A stretch of 64,000 nucleotides of DNA from Pedobacter sp. (GTDB lineage Bacteria > Bacteroidota > Bacteroidia > Sphingobacteriales > Sphingobacteriaceae). Made by a program: the position numbers and the translations under genes. A model generated the notes under the pieces. It did not search any database. It had not been told where the DNA came from and saw only the letters and a list, made by a program, of their open reading frames with translations. Below, one piece after another: positions 25,357 through 34,854 of the stretch (position 1 is the stretch's first letter; each line of letters begins with the position of its first letter). The DNA is taken from the NCBI GenBank assembly GCA_025351765.1, contig JANXVH010000101.1, forward strand, positions 24,248 through 88,247, given 5' to 3'.

Positions 25357-27474
25357 GTGCAGAGAATCTTCCTTTACATACTTTTTCTTATACTTCCTTT
25401 ATCTATAGTTGCCCAGCAAAAAACCAAGATCATTTTGCAAGACAATAGGAGCGGGATTATGCAGGGTGGAATTTCTTATCTCAAATATCCTGTTTTCAGG
25501 CATTTAAATGCTACGCTGTCTTGTGATAGTGCCGTATTTTACGAAAGCAGGAATGTTTTTGAAGCCTTTAAAAATGTACACATCAACCAGGGGGATACTA
25601 TTAATATTTATTCTGACTTCCTTACTTATGATGGAAATACCAAAATTGCGCACCTAACTAGTAACGTAAGAATGGTAGATAAGGATAACATACTAACTAC
25701 CAATACGCTGGATTACAACATGGCTACCAAAGTAGGTACTTATATTGAAAGTGGAAAAATTGTAAATAAAGACGTTACCTTAACAAGTACCAATGGTTAT
25801 TATTTTTCAAACAGTCGAGATGCCTATTTTAGGTACAACGTGATTGTAGTAAGCCCTTCGAGCACTATAAAATCCGATACTTTAAGATACAATACCCTTA
25901 GCAATTGGGCCTACTTTTACGGCCCTACAAATATTAAAGGGAAGGATGACAACTTATATACAGAAAATGGCGCTTACAATACAAAAACAGAGTATGCCTA
26001 TTTCGGAAAGAAAAACCTATACACCAATGCCAGCAAATCCTTAAAGGGAGATAGTCTTTATTATGATGGCAAAGCAGGCTATGGAAAGGCTGTTAAAAAC
26101 ATTGTTTTCAGGGATACATCTGACAAGACTGTGATGTATGGCCAGTTGGGCTATTATTATAAAAAGACAGAACGCGCTGTAGTCACCAAAAATGCCTATG
26201 TTGGTATGGGTACGAAGGATTCAATTATGGTAAAGAAAAAGCTGCAGCCGGATAGTCTTTGGCTAGGCGCAGATACTCTTGAAACCCAGATGTCTTTAAA
26301 AAAGACACTAAAACTGATCTCCTCGCCCACCTTGCAAAAGGACAATGAACTTGGAGAGCCGGAATCTGAATCGGGCAGCAAATATTCCAGTCGATCCAAA
26401 GCTTCACCTGCTCGAATAGTTCAGTTGGCAAACAATAAAAAGTCGGTTAAACTGGAAAAAAAAGTGCCTAAACTGGCCGTTGCTGACACAACGAAAATCA
26501 CCTTAGCCAAGGATAGTCTGTCTAAAAAGACAGATAGTATATTACTACTTAAGCTTAAAAAAGACACCCTTACAAAAGCGGTAATGCCACCAAAAGTTGC
26601 CGATACCCTGTCCAAGATGCTGGTTCTTAAAAAGCCAGACGGACTGGCAAAGCAAGTAAAGGCAGTAACTGCCATTAAAAGTGCATTACCGCCCAATTCT
26701 GCAGATACCGTGAAAACCAGGGTTATTAAGGCCTACCACAATGTAAGGGTTTATAAATCAAACATGCAGGCAGTTGCAGATTCGCTATTCTATACAGCAG
26801 CAGATTCAACCCTTCGTTGGTATGGAAAACCCATTCTATGGTCTCAAGGCTCTCAGCAAACAGGAGACACCATTTATTTGAGGTTAAAAAATAACAAACT
26901 AAATACCCTTCAAATCATTAAAAACAGCTTTATTGTAAATGTTAATTCTGATTCTGCTAAGTATAATCAAGTAAAGGGTAAGCTAATCACCGCATTTTTT
27001 ACCAATGGGGAGATTAGCAATGCTTTTGTAGATGGCAACGCGGAAAGCGTCTATTATAATAGGGATAAGGACAGCGTTTACACAGAAATGAATCAGACGG
27101 TAAGTAGCAGAATCAAGATTTTATTTAAAAATAAACAGATTACCAACATTCTGGCCATTAGAGATCCGGAAGGTGTTAGAATTCCAATTGCAGAATTGAA
27201 AGGTGATGTAAAACTAACGGGCTTTAGCTGGTTACCAGAACTCAGGCCGCTCTCCAAAAAAGAGATTATAACTGGAAAACCTAAGGCTAAAGCGGCAGCA
27301 AAAACCAAGATATCTGTAAATACTAAGGTTAAATCAATAACTGAGAACGCAAAAAAAGCGGCGCCATCTCTACTTAAAATCCCAAGCGCTAAAGACTTAG
27401 TAAAAGCAGATAGCCTGATCAATAAAGCAGATAGCGTACTTAAAAACCAGCGTGGTCTTTTAAAAAAGCAATAA
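25357..27474 (+). CDS. OstA-like protein (LptA/LptD N-terminal domain family)
   Basis: The 705-residue protein starts at GTG 25357 with signal peptide MQRIFLYILFLILPLSIVAQ. Residues ~30-300 are repetitive beta strands of OstA/LptA type (LSCDSAVFYESRNVFEAFKN, LTYDGNTKIAHLTSNVRMVD, LTTNTLDYNMATKVGTYIES), as in periplasmic LPS-transport jellyroll domains. Residues ~330-440 are a low-complexity Lys/Ser/Asp-rich insert, then more OstA-like strands (~445-615). The last ~80 residues are rich in Lys and Ala. Expected role is in LPS transport or outer-membrane assembly, but the insert and tail are unlike classical LptA. The 3' end overlaps the convergent rdgB by 35 bp. Confidence 0.85.
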   Translation: MQRIFLYILFLILPLSIVAQQKTKIILQDNRSGIMQGGISYLKYPVFRHLNATLSCDSAVFYESRNVFEAFKNVHINQGDTINIYSDFLTYDGNTKIAHLTSNVRMVDKDNILTTNTLDYNMATKVGTYIESGKIVNKDVTLTSTNGYYFSNSRDAYFRYNVIVVSPSSTIKSDTLRYNTLSNWAYFYGPTNIKGKDDNLYTENGAYNTKTEYAYFGKKNLYTNASKSLKGDSLYYDGKAGYGKAVKNIVFRDTSDKTVMYGQLGYYYKKTERAVVTKNAYVGMGTKDSIMVKKKLQPDSLWLGADTLETQMSLKKTLKLISSPTLQKDNELGEPESESGSKYSSRSKASPARIVQLANNKKSVKLEKKVPKLAVADTTKITLAKDSLSKKTDSILLLKLKKDTLTKAVMPPKVADTLSKMLVLKKPDGLAKQVKAVTAIKSALPPNSADTVKTRVIKAYHNVRVYKSNMQAVADSLFYTAADSTLRWYGKPILWSQGSQQTGDTIYLRLKNNKLNTLQIIKNSFIVNVNSDSAKYNQVKGKLITAFFTNGEISNAFVDGNAESVYYNRDKDSVYTEMNQTVSSRIKILFKNKQITNILAIRDPEGVRIPIAELKGDVKLTGFSWLPELRPLSKKEIITGKPKAKAAAKTKISVNTKVKSITENAKKAAPSLLKIPSAKDLVKADSLINKADSVLKNQRGLLKKQ

Positions 27475-28057
27475 GTTTTTTCATTGCAATTGCACGGTGA
27501 CTAATCTCATTCTTTTCATTTGTACTCATTTGCGCAAAAGTTCGATCATGACCCAATGGTTCAAATACTGGGTCATAGCCGAAGCCCTGTTCGCCTATTG
27601 CTTCCTTCCTAATCGTTCCGCTAACCATACCTTCAAAGAAGAAATTTTTATTATTTAAATTCAATGAAATCACGGTCCTAAAACGTGCGCTACGGTGTTC
27701 TATACCTTCCATATTATTTAAAAGTAGGCTCATGTTTCCCTGGTCGCTCCGGTTTCCTGAATACCGGGCTGAATAAATACCTGGTGCATTGTTTAGCGCT
27801 TCTACTTCCAGTCCGCTATCATCACCAAAACAATCTAGGTGATAATGAGTTACCACATAAAGACTTTTTAGCGCAGCATTATCTTCAAATGTACTTCCAG
27901 TTTCAGGAATATCAACACCACAGCCAATATCTTTGAGGGTAAGAATTTTATACTTGCCGGCAAGCAGTTTTGATACTTCTGCAGCTTTATAAGCATTATT
28001 TGTAGCAAATACGAGTTCCTTTAACCTTATATCTCCAACTTTTGCAATACTGCCCAT
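27440..28057 (-). CDS. rdgB: non-canonical purine NTP pyrophosphatase (RdgB/HAM1)
   Basis: The enzyme hydrolyses dITP, XTP and similar nucleotides to keep them out of DNA. Motifs are LVFATNNAYKAAEVSKLL at the start of the core, CFGDDSGLEVEALNNAPGIY, SARYSG, and GYDPVFEPLGHDRTFAQMS followed by EISHRAIAMKKL. The 205-residue length includes ~12 extra residues at the N-terminus; the only ATG is at 28057, inside the upstream gene, giving a 31-bp overlap and likely translational coupling. Confidence 0.95.
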   Translation of the reverse strand: MGSIAKVGDIRLKELVFATNNAYKAAEVSKLLAGKYKILTLKDIGCGVDIPETGSTFEDNAALKSLYVVTHYHLDCFGDDSGLEVEALNNAPGIYSARYSGNRSDQGNMSLLLNNMEGIEHRSARFRTVISLNLNNKNFFFEGMVSGTIRKEAIGEQGFGYDPVFEPLGHDRTFAQMSTNEKNEISHRAIAMKKLIAFLKDHAGF

Positions 28058-28551
28058 AACGCTTTTTTAGTATTCACATTCTTATCAAGTTTCCGCAATT
28101 CGTCGGAAAAGATCATTCTGACATCCCCTTTAGTAACAATTACATTTGAAGGATAATTATTTAAACCAAGCTGTTCCGGACTAACTCCAAAAACAAAAAC
28201 TAGCGTACTAGAGAAAAAAGAGACCAAATCATCGAAGGTAGCACCATCATACCTTGCATAGTTGACCAATGCAAAATCAGCTGCAGAAAGCTCAATGGAT
28301 TTCACAATCTTGCGAAGTAGCTCCCTCCCGCTTTCATCGCTCACATCGTTCTCAAAGTCATTTACCAACAGTAGAATATTACGTTCATTTTTACCTAGAA
28401 ACTTAAATTCATTATCTTTTTTTACGGGCTCAGATTCTGAGATAACTTCTTGCCGCATTGGCATTAAATTGACTTCTTCAGTTATGAGGTACACATCATC
28501 TGTAAAAAATAAATGCAAAGCATCTGCATTCGTAGTAAGTTGACCAGGCAT
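28027..28551 (-). CDS. hypothetical protein upstream of rdgB
   Basis: The protein has 174 residues if it starts at the ATG at 28551 (MPGQLTTNADALHLFFTDDV); an upstream ATG at 28605 would add 18 basic residues. There is no signal peptide or membrane segment. The N-terminal half is acidic (EEVNLMPMRQEVISESEPVK) and the C-terminal half has alternating strands and helices (ILLLVNDFENDV, SAADFALVNYARYDG, LVFVFGVSPEQLG). Family not recognised. It overlaps rdgB by 31 bp, so the two are coupled. Confidence 0.7.
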   Translation of the reverse strand: MPGQLTTNADALHLFFTDDVYLITEEVNLMPMRQEVISESEPVKKDNEFKFLGKNERNILLLVNDFENDVSDESGRELLRKIVKSIELSAADFALVNYARYDGATFDDLVSFFSSTLVFVFGVSPEQLGLNNYPSNVIVTKGDVRMIFSDELRKLDKNVNTKKALWAVLQKLEI

Positions 28552-28660
28552 TGTTACTATTATATGGTAAATTTTTTTTCTGTTAAAATTAGTTAAATAT
28601 CTCATTATAGTGCCTTTATTTATTACTTTTATGCCTTAAAATTTATACCATAGGTACTTT

Positions 28661-29164
28661 GTGAGAAAAGTTTATTGCATCCTGATTGTTAGTTTTTATG
28701 GTACCTTTTGTTTCGCCCAGCATGTGGCAGTTATAAATGGAAAGGCAATTGAGGAGAAGGAGTTTATGTGGTTTTACAAAAAAAATCATACAGGAAACGG
28801 CAACGTTTCTTACCAGGATCTCTTGGCTTATCTTAATCTTTATGTAGATTTTAAACTAAAGGTGCTGGATGCAAAAGCCTTAGACATGGATAAGGATACC
28901 ACTTACCTAAAGGAAATAAAAAACTACGAGAACACCCTTAAAGAACAAAAGAAGGTATCTAAGAAAAGTCCAGAGTTTGCATTTTTAATCAATGAATATA
29001 AAGAGGCGGTTTTGATGTTCAATATTTCAGAAAAGAAAGTATGGAATACCGCTCAGGATGACATTACACAACAGAAGCTCGAAATGGAATGGATAGCTGA
29101 ACTAAGAAAAAAGTTTCCGGTAAAGATATTCCAAGAACTAATAAAGAAAATGGCGAGGCCATAA
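28661..29164 (+). CDS. periplasmic protein resembling the N-terminal module of a PpiC-type foldase
   Basis: The protein has 167 residues from GTG 28661; a stop lies shortly upstream and no ATG is closer to the signal peptide MRKVYCILIVSFYGTFCFAQ. The mature part begins HVAVINGKAIEEKEFMWFYKKNH and continues with helices (YLNLYVDFKLKVLDAKALDM), the layout of the N-terminal chaperone region of SurA/PpiC-family isomerases, but there is no parvulin domain. It probably acts as a chaperone or is a remnant of a longer gene. It precedes the SurA-like gene by 49 bp on the same strand. Confidence 0.75.
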   Translation: MRKVYCILIVSFYGTFCFAQHVAVINGKAIEEKEFMWFYKKNHTGNGNVSYQDLLAYLNLYVDFKLKVLDAKALDMDKDTTYLKEIKNYENTLKEQKKVSKKSPEFAFLINEYKEAVLMFNISEKKVWNTAQDDITQQKLEMEWIAELRKKFPVKIFQELIKKMARP

Positions 29165-29175
29165 ACAATTTTATA

Positions 29176-29183
29176 TAATTTTG
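29176..29183 (+). promoter_or_regulatory. -7 promoter element of the SurA-like gene
   Basis: TAATTTTG fits TAnnTTTG and lies 30 bp before the ATG at 29214. A TTG at 29199 in the same frame is not needed, as the signal peptide begins at 29214. Confidence 0.5.
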
Positions 29184-29213
29184 CAAAATAGATAATAATT
29201 GAAAAACTATACA

Positions 29214-30590
29214 ATGAGGAAATTTTTAATAATAGCGAGCGGAATTATCTGCTTGTTCTTTAATGCGAATGCGCAGCAATCAGAAAAAAAGAACATAGAT
29301 AAAATGGTTGCAATCCTTGGTGGAAACATCATTCTGCTTTCAGAGTTAAACCAGCAATATGCACAATACCTAAATTCGGGAAATCCGGCAAATGAAAAAT
29401 TTAAATGCTACCTCCTGCAGCAAATGCTTGGGGCAAAACTCTTGAAACAACAAGCAGAATTAGATTCGGTATACGTTGAAGAAAACCAGGTAGATGAAGA
29501 AGTGAATAAACGTATGCGCTATCAAGTTCAGAAAGCTGGTGGAGAAGAACGTCTAGAGCAGTTCCTAAATCGTTCTATACTCCAGTATAAGGACGAGATC
29601 AGGCCAGACATTAAAGAACAGCTTATTTCTCAGAAAATGCAGGCAAAGATTACTCAGGACGTAAGTGTGACACCTTTAGAAGTTAGGAAGTATTTTAATT
29701 CTTACAAGAAAGATAGTTTACCGGATATAGCTACAGAATTTGAAATTGGTGAGATTGTGCTGCATCCTAAGCTTACGAAATCGGAGAAACAAAAATTTTA
29801 TGATAAAATTGATGCCTTTAGACTTAGGATTAAAAGCGGTGAGGATTTTGGATTTTTAGCCAAGTCCTACTCAGAAGATCCAGGTTCTGCATCTGAAGGC
29901 GGAGATCTTGGTTTCTTCGATCGTACGCGTATGTTTAAAGAGTTTACTGCTTGGGCCTTTAAATTAAAGGCAGGTGAGATTTCTCCTGTATTTGAAACAG
30001 AAGCGGGGTACCATATCCTGCAAGTGATTGAAAGAAGAGGCGAGCAGGTTCAAGCCCGTCATATTCTTGTTCGTCCTAAAAACACTCCTGAAAGTATGGC
30101 AAGGATCAAATTGCAGGCTGATACCATTTACAAAAACTTAATCGACAAGAAGCTTCCATTTGCTTTCGCTGCATCCCAGTATTCAGACAATAAGGATTCT
30201 CAATACAATGGAGGCATGTTACTGTATGCAGATGCTGTTACAGCCAGAACCACATTTATTCCTGCAGATAAATTAGATCCTGCAGTGTTCTTGGTTGTTG
30301 ATACGATGAAAGTGGGCGAAATTTCTAAACCAGTAGCTTTTACTAGTCCTGAAGATGGCAGAGAAGGCTACAAGATCCTTTACCTCAAATCTAAAGTTCC
30401 TCCTCATAAAGGCAGTCTTGAACAGGATTACGCTAAGTTCAAAGAGAAAGCTCAGGAAGATAAAGTAAACCGTATGATGAGCGAGTGGTTTGAGAAAAAG
30501 AGAGAAAATACGTATATCAGAATAGATAGTGATTTCGCAGATTGCGATGATTTAAAAGTTTGGACTAAAGGTGTAACTGCTAAAAATTAA
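29214..30590 (+). CDS. SurA-like peptidyl-prolyl isomerase with two parvulin domains
   Basis: The protein has 458 residues from ATG 29214 with signal peptide MRKFLIIASGIICLFFNANA. The N-terminal ~150 residues form the SurA-type chaperone region (KMVAILGGNIILLSELNQQY). A first parvulin domain spans ~165-275 (FGFLAKSYSEDPGSASEGGD, AGYHILQVIERRGE). A second begins RHILVRPKNTPESMARIKLQ and includes FAASQYSDNKDSQYNGGML. It should help fold outer-membrane proteins in the periplasm. The MoxR ATPase gene starts 4 bp after its stop. Confidence 0.93.
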   Translation: MRKFLIIASGIICLFFNANAQQSEKKNIDKMVAILGGNIILLSELNQQYAQYLNSGNPANEKFKCYLLQQMLGAKLLKQQAELDSVYVEENQVDEEVNKRMRYQVQKAGGEERLEQFLNRSILQYKDEIRPDIKEQLISQKMQAKITQDVSVTPLEVRKYFNSYKKDSLPDIATEFEIGEIVLHPKLTKSEKQKFYDKIDAFRLRIKSGEDFGFLAKSYSEDPGSASEGGDLGFFDRTRMFKEFTAWAFKLKAGEISPVFETEAGYHILQVIERRGEQVQARHILVRPKNTPESMARIKLQADTIYKNLIDKKLPFAFAASQYSDNKDSQYNGGMLLYADAVTARTTFIPADKLDPAVFLVVDTMKVGEISKPVAFTSPEDGREGYKILYLKSKVPPHKGSLEQDYAKFKEKAQEDKVNRMMSEWFEKKRENTYIRIDSDFADCDDLKVWTKGVTAKN

Positions 30591-30594
30591 AAGT

Positions 30595-31557
30595 ATGCAG
30601 TTTGAAAATGAGATAAAGGCAGTTGATGCGCTACATAAAACTTTTAATGACATCAGCGCCGAGATAGGTAAAATTGTTATCGGTCAAAACGAGGTAGTTA
30701 AATCGGTTCTTATATCCATTTTCAGTAATGGCCATTGCTTGTTGGTAGGCGTACCAGGCCTTGCGAAGACATTACTTGTACAGACAGTTGCCAATGTTAT
30801 GGATCTTGATTTTAACAGGATTCAGTTTACACCGGATTTGATGCCAAGTGACATTATTGGTGCAGAAATACTTGGTGAAGACCGGAGTTTTAAGTTTGTG
30901 AACGGACCAATATTTTCAAATATCATTTTAGCGGATGAGATCAACAGAACTCCTCCAAAAACACAGGCCGCACTTTTAGAGGCAATGCAAGAAAAAGCAA
31001 TTACTGCTGCTGGTGTACGGCATTTATTGCCGAATCCTTTTTTTGTATTGGCTACGCAAAACCCAATAGAGCAGGAAGGTACGTATCCGCTACCAGAAGC
31101 ACAGCTGGATAGGTTTATGTTTAACATCCATTTAGGATACCCGTCTTTCGTAGACGAACTAGCTATTGTGAGGAATACCACTAGCAATAGAAATGTGAAC
31201 CTGAGAAAGATAATTAATGCCGAACAGATTCAATATTTTCAAAAACTAGTAAGGAATATCCCTATAACGGATAACGTTGTCGAATATGCCGTAAAATTAG
31301 TTGGTAAAACAAGACCTAACTCCGCTCTCGCAACCGAGGATATTAACAAGTACATCAGCTGGGGTGCCGGCCCAAGAGCTTCGCAATTTCTGGTAATCGG
31401 GGCTAAATGCCACGCTGCTATTAACGGCAAATATTCTCCCGATATTGAGGATGTACAGGCAGTTGCAGAATCTATATTACGCCACCGTATTGTAAGAAAT
31501 TATCGTGCAGAGGCTGAAAATTTATCAGTAGAAAAAATTATTAGTCAGCTTTTCTAA
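30595..31557 (+). CDS. MoxR family AAA+ ATPase
   Basis: The 320-residue ATPase has Walker A GVPGLAKT (residues 52-59), Walker B IILADEINR with the following PPKTQAALLEAMQE segment near residue 110-130, sensor 1 ATQNPIEQEGTYPLPEAQLD, and the C-terminal lid domain. MoxR ATPases act as chaperones that help mature protein complexes, often with VWA-domain partners. Here it is directly behind the SurA-like gene, and no VWA or DUF58 gene follows in this window; the downstream gene is on the opposite strand. Confidence 0.95.
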   Translation: MQFENEIKAVDALHKTFNDISAEIGKIVIGQNEVVKSVLISIFSNGHCLLVGVPGLAKTLLVQTVANVMDLDFNRIQFTPDLMPSDIIGAEILGEDRSFKFVNGPIFSNIILADEINRTPPKTQAALLEAMQEKAITAAGVRHLLPNPFFVLATQNPIEQEGTYPLPEAQLDRFMFNIHLGYPSFVDELAIVRNTTSNRNVNLRKIINAEQIQYFQKLVRNIPITDNVVEYAVKLVGKTRPNSALATEDINKYISWGAGPRASQFLVIGAKCHAAINGKYSPDIEDVQAVAESILRHRIVRNYRAEAENLSVEKIISQLF

Positions 31558-31560
31558 AAA

Positions 31561-32439
31561 CTATTCCTCAATCGCCTTTTTATAGAGATTAGGATAGTCT
31601 GTTATCACCCCATCTACACCTAATGCAATAAGGTACTTCATATCTTTAATGGTATTAACAGTCCAAGGAATAATCTTTATCCCTTCTTTATGGCACCTAT
31701 CAATCAATCCCTTTCCAACTAGTACGGAATATGGACTATATACTGACGGCTTAAAACCAAGGTCTGAAATATTAACTTCAAAATCCACTTTCTCATCAAT
31801 TAGCAAAGCAGTCTTCGCCTTTGGATAATGTTCATGTAAGTATTGCAACGTTCTGATATCGAAAGATTGTATGGTTACCCTTTTACTTAACTTTTTACGG
31901 TTAACAACCGCCATTACCAGCTCTATAAATTCTGCAGGCTCAGGCTGGAATTCATTGTCTCCTTTAGGTATAGTTTTGGGTTCAATGCTATATTCTGGCT
32001 TTGGGAGTTTATTAAGCTTAACATAAACTTCTACCGAATCAATGGCCTCCTCTAATAAAGGTTTATATGCCGGAAATTTCTCTTGAAATGGAAAACGGTT
32101 ATGGATCTTCTTGCCCACGTCAAACTTTCTAACGTCCTCATAATCCATTTTATAGATATTATAGGTTTTCTGGTCTTTCAGCGTAATGGGCTTCCCGTCC
32201 GGGCGAAGACTAAACTCATGATTAAAGTACGGCTCTTGAGATAACACTACCTTCTTATCCTTGGATATCACCGTATTCATAGTTATAGTATGCACGCCCA
32301 AAGCTAACGCCCTAAGCATGCCAGGAATGGTATTTTCAGGCATGATTCCTCTCGCACCACGATTGCCTTGAAGATCGAACTGCTGAGCGGAAACATGCAA
32401 AACGTTAAATAAAAGAATCAGTAGAACTAATCTTCTCAT
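31561..32439 (-). CDS. glycerophosphodiester phosphodiesterase family protein with eroded active site
   Basis: The 292-residue secreted protein (signal peptide MRRLVLLILLFNVLHVSA) has the overall GDPD TIM-barrel pattern: RGARGIMPENTIPGMLRALA near residue 27-46, KVVLSQEPYFNHEF, ITIQSFDIRTLQYL-like and GVDGVITDYPNLY at the end. However, the residues that define activity are changed: H to N26 in the HRGA motif, E/D to T53 and N55 in the ExD metal site, and H to Q68 in the S-H-D/E motif. It is probably a pseudoenzyme. A gene for a NTF2-like protein lies 7 bp upstream, so both are in one unit. It is convergent with moxR, 3 bp apart. Confidence 0.88.
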   Translation of the reverse strand: MRRLVLLILLFNVLHVSAQQFDLQGNRGARGIMPENTIPGMLRALALGVHTITMNTVISKDKKVVLSQEPYFNHEFSLRPDGKPITLKDQKTYNIYKMDYEDVRKFDVGKKIHNRFPFQEKFPAYKPLLEEAIDSVEVYVKLNKLPKPEYSIEPKTIPKGDNEFQPEPAEFIELVMAVVNRKKLSKRVTIQSFDIRTLQYLHEHYPKAKTALLIDEKVDFEVNISDLGFKPSVYSPYSVLVGKGLIDRCHKEGIKIIPWTVNTIKDMKYLIALGVDGVITDYPNLYKKAIEE

Positions 32440-32446
32440 AAAAAAG

Positions 32447-33298
32447 TTACCGTTCAGCGGGTGAGAATACCATGGCTACTAAATTCCACATTGCATCTGG
32501 CTGGCGCTCGTATACAAAAACGTAATTGAAGCTTTCTCTAAGATCAGCTTTGTAGTCAATTGCCGTTATACCATAAGTGTAAGCCAAATCACCGCCATCT
32601 GCTTTAACGACTTTAGTTCTTTTTAAAGAAACTTTTGCAAACATGCTGTTAATGAAAGAAACAGCTTTATCCTTACCAAGAATTGGCTCATATCCCGGAA
32701 ATAAAATCCTTACATCTGGATTAACAAAACCAGCAAAAGCACCCACACCATGTGTCTTTAGTAAAGTATTTAGCGTTTCTTCCGTAGTTCCAATGATCTC
32801 TGCACCAGTTGCTCTTTGTTTATCCGTCATAAACTTAGGCATAAAATGATCCTTCGGCTCTATAAACGCAACTGTTGTTGGCTTTAACGGCTTATTATGT
32901 GAAATACCAAGGTCAATAGCAAGCTCCCATTTTTCATTCACTGTTTTCCATATAGAGAAATACTGTCCAAAAGAACTTCCTCCCATCACAAAAGGGCCTG
33001 TAGTAAAACCGATATCTCCGCTTCTTGAAACTTTAGCATAAACGGGCGTCCAACTAACATCCTTAGATTCAGGTTGTGATCCATAAAAACTCTTAGCATT
33101 TACAGGGTTTGGTCTAAATACCAAACCGTTTGCGGCAGAGAAAGTGGCGTATGCCTTTTTAGAGCCATCTTTTGCAAAAAGTTCAGCGAAAGCTTCCTCT
33201 GCCTTTACTAATGATTTTGTTGTTCCATCGGATTTTTGAGCATAAGCACCAAGCGATAAAGACGCAGCAATGATGGTATAAAGGATTTTTTTTGTCAT
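32447..33298 (-). CDS. secreted protein with two NTF2-like (SnoaL/DUF4440) repeats
   Basis: The 283-residue protein has signal peptide MTKKILYTIIAASLSLGAYA. Two NTF2-like units are suggested: the first with AEEAFAELFAKDGSKKAYAT and GDIGFTTGPFVMG, WELAIDLG; the second with THGVGAFAGFVNPDVRILFP, GDLAYTYGITAIDYK and MWNLVAMVFSP. Such domains bind small ligands or act as dimer scaffolds; no catalytic pair can be pinned down. It is cotranscribed with the GDPD-like gene, 7 bp downstream. Confidence 0.8.
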   Translation of the reverse strand: MTKKILYTIIAASLSLGAYAQKSDGTTKSLVKAEEAFAELFAKDGSKKAYATFSAANGLVFRPNPVNAKSFYGSQPESKDVSWTPVYAKVSRSGDIGFTTGPFVMGGSSFGQYFSIWKTVNEKWELAIDLGISHNKPLKPTTVAFIEPKDHFMPKFMTDKQRATGAEIIGTTEETLNTLLKTHGVGAFAGFVNPDVRILFPGYEPILGKDKAVSFINSMFAKVSLKRTKVVKADGGDLAYTYGITAIDYKADLRESFNYVFVYERQPDAMWNLVAMVFSPAER

Positions 33299-33375
33299 AA
33301 TTTTTTTATATTAACGGGACGAATATAAGGTTTGATTAATGGGACAGTCTAAAAAGTATTCAACAATTGCACAAT

Positions 33376-34836
33376 CTAGATTTTGTTCCAGGTGGTACCC
33401 TCTTTACTATCTTTTAATTGTATGCCCATTGATTGCAGGCCAACCCTAATCTTATCAGAAGTAGCGTAGTCTTTATTCTCTTTGGCAGATTTTCTGATGT
33501 CCACAACTAACTCCAGCACCAAGTTGAGCTCTGTATTGGAAGTATCTTCGTCCTTAAGTCCAAAAATATCAAATATAAAATCCTGCACCAATGCTTTAAG
33601 TTTTTCTAATTGCACCGCAGAAATGCTACCTGTGCCGTCGTGCACAACATTGATGATCCTTACGGCTTCAAACAATTCTGCAATTACAACCGGACTGTTA
33701 AAATCGTCATTCATCGCTTTAAGACAATTATCAGCAATAGGTCCAATCTCGAAATCATTCTTTTCCGACGTATGTAATTTATCCAACAAACTAACTGCGT
33801 TCATTAACCGCCTGAACCCTTTCTCTGAGGCATCAAGTGCTTCGTTTGAAAAATCAAGAGTACTGCGATAATGTGCCTGTAACATGAAAAATTTAACCGT
33901 CATGGGGCTGAAACCCTTTTTTAATAAGGGGTGACTCCCAGTAAAAAGTTCATGCGGAAGAAAGCCGTTACCCAATGATTTCGACATCCGCGAACCATTT
34001 ACGGTGAGCATGTTGGTATGCATCCAGTATTTTGCTGGCTGCTTGTGGCTGCATGCCTCAGACTGGGCAATTTCATTGGTATGGTGTGTGGCTGCGAGAT
34101 CCATTCCGCCACCATGAATATCAAACTCATCACCGAGATATTTTGCGCTCATAGCTGAGCACTCAATATGCCATCCGGGAAAACCAACACTCCAAGGAGA
34201 TGGCCATCGCATAATGGTTTCAGGCTTAGCTTTTATCCACAGGGCAAAGTCTAACCGACCACGCTTATCGTCCTGTCCACCAAGCTCCCTGGTATTTGCT
34301 AGCATGTCTTCTAGATTCCGGTTTGTTAATATGGTATAGCTATATTCTTTACTGTATTTGTCTACATCAAAATAAATGGTGCCGTCAACTTCGTATGCAT
34401 AGTCGTTGTTGATGATCTCCTTTATCATTTCAATTTGCTCCATGATATGGCCAGTAGCAGTTGGCTCTATACTAGGTGGCAGCGTATTAAATACCCGCAT
34501 TACGTCATGAAAACCCAAAGTGTATTTTTGTACTATTTCCATTGGCTCCAACTGCTCCAGTTTTGCTCGTTTGGCGAACTTGTCATCACCCTCATCACGA
34601 TCGCCTTCCAAATGCCCTGCATCTGTAATGTTCCTTACATAACGAACTTTATAACCGCTGTATTTAAGATACCTGAAAATCAAATCAAATGAAATGAACG
34701 TACGACAATTACCTAAATGCACATCACTATAAACAGTAGGTCCGCACACATACATTCCCACATTAGGGGCATGAAGCGGCTCAAAAAATTCTTTTTTGCG
34801 CGTTAATGTATTGTATAGCTGTAAGCCTGTGTTCAT
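33376..34836 (-). CDS. cysS: cysteine--tRNA ligase
   Basis: A class I aminoacyl-tRNA synthetase of 486 residues, the normal length. The HIGH-type motif reads [10 protein letters not shown], the zinc and substrate cysteines are in MYVCGPTVY and in [14 protein letters not shown], with the HGGGMDL segment behind it, and KMSKS reads RMSKSLGN. The C-terminal DALR-type domain is present. The ATG follows TAAATTTG by 4 bp. Confidence 0.97.
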   Translation of the reverse strand: MNTGLQLYNTLTRKKEFFEPLHAPNVGMYVCGPTVYSDVHLGNCRTFISFDLIFRYLKYSGYKVRYVRNITDAGHLEGDRDEGDDKFAKRAKLEQLEPMEIVQKYTLGFHDVMRVFNTLPPSIEPTATGHIMEQIEMIKEIINNDYAYEVDGTIYFDVDKYSKEYSYTILTNRNLEDMLANTRELGGQDDKRGRLDFALWIKAKPETIMRWPSPWSVGFPGWHIECSAMSAKYLGDEFDIHGGGMDLAATHHTNEIAQSEACSHKQPAKYWMHTNMLTVNGSRMSKSLGNGFLPHELFTGSHPLLKKGFSPMTVKFFMLQAHYRSTLDFSNEALDASEKGFRRLMNAVSLLDKLHTSEKNDFEIGPIADNCLKAMNDDFNSPVVIAELFEAVRIINVVHDGTGSISAVQLEKLKALVQDFIFDIFGLKDEDTSNTELNLVLELVVDIRKSAKENKDYATSDKIRVGLQSMGIQLKDSKEGTTWNKI

Positions 34837-34840
34837 GTTG

Positions 34841-34848
34841 CAAATTTA
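34841..34848 (-). promoter_or_regulatory. -7 promoter element of cysS, 4 bp from the start codon
   Basis: TAAATTTG on the minus strand, then CAAC, then the cysS ATG at 34836. It lies between cysS and the end of the upstream EEP gene (34855). Confidence 0.6.
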
Positions 34849-34854
34849 AAAATT

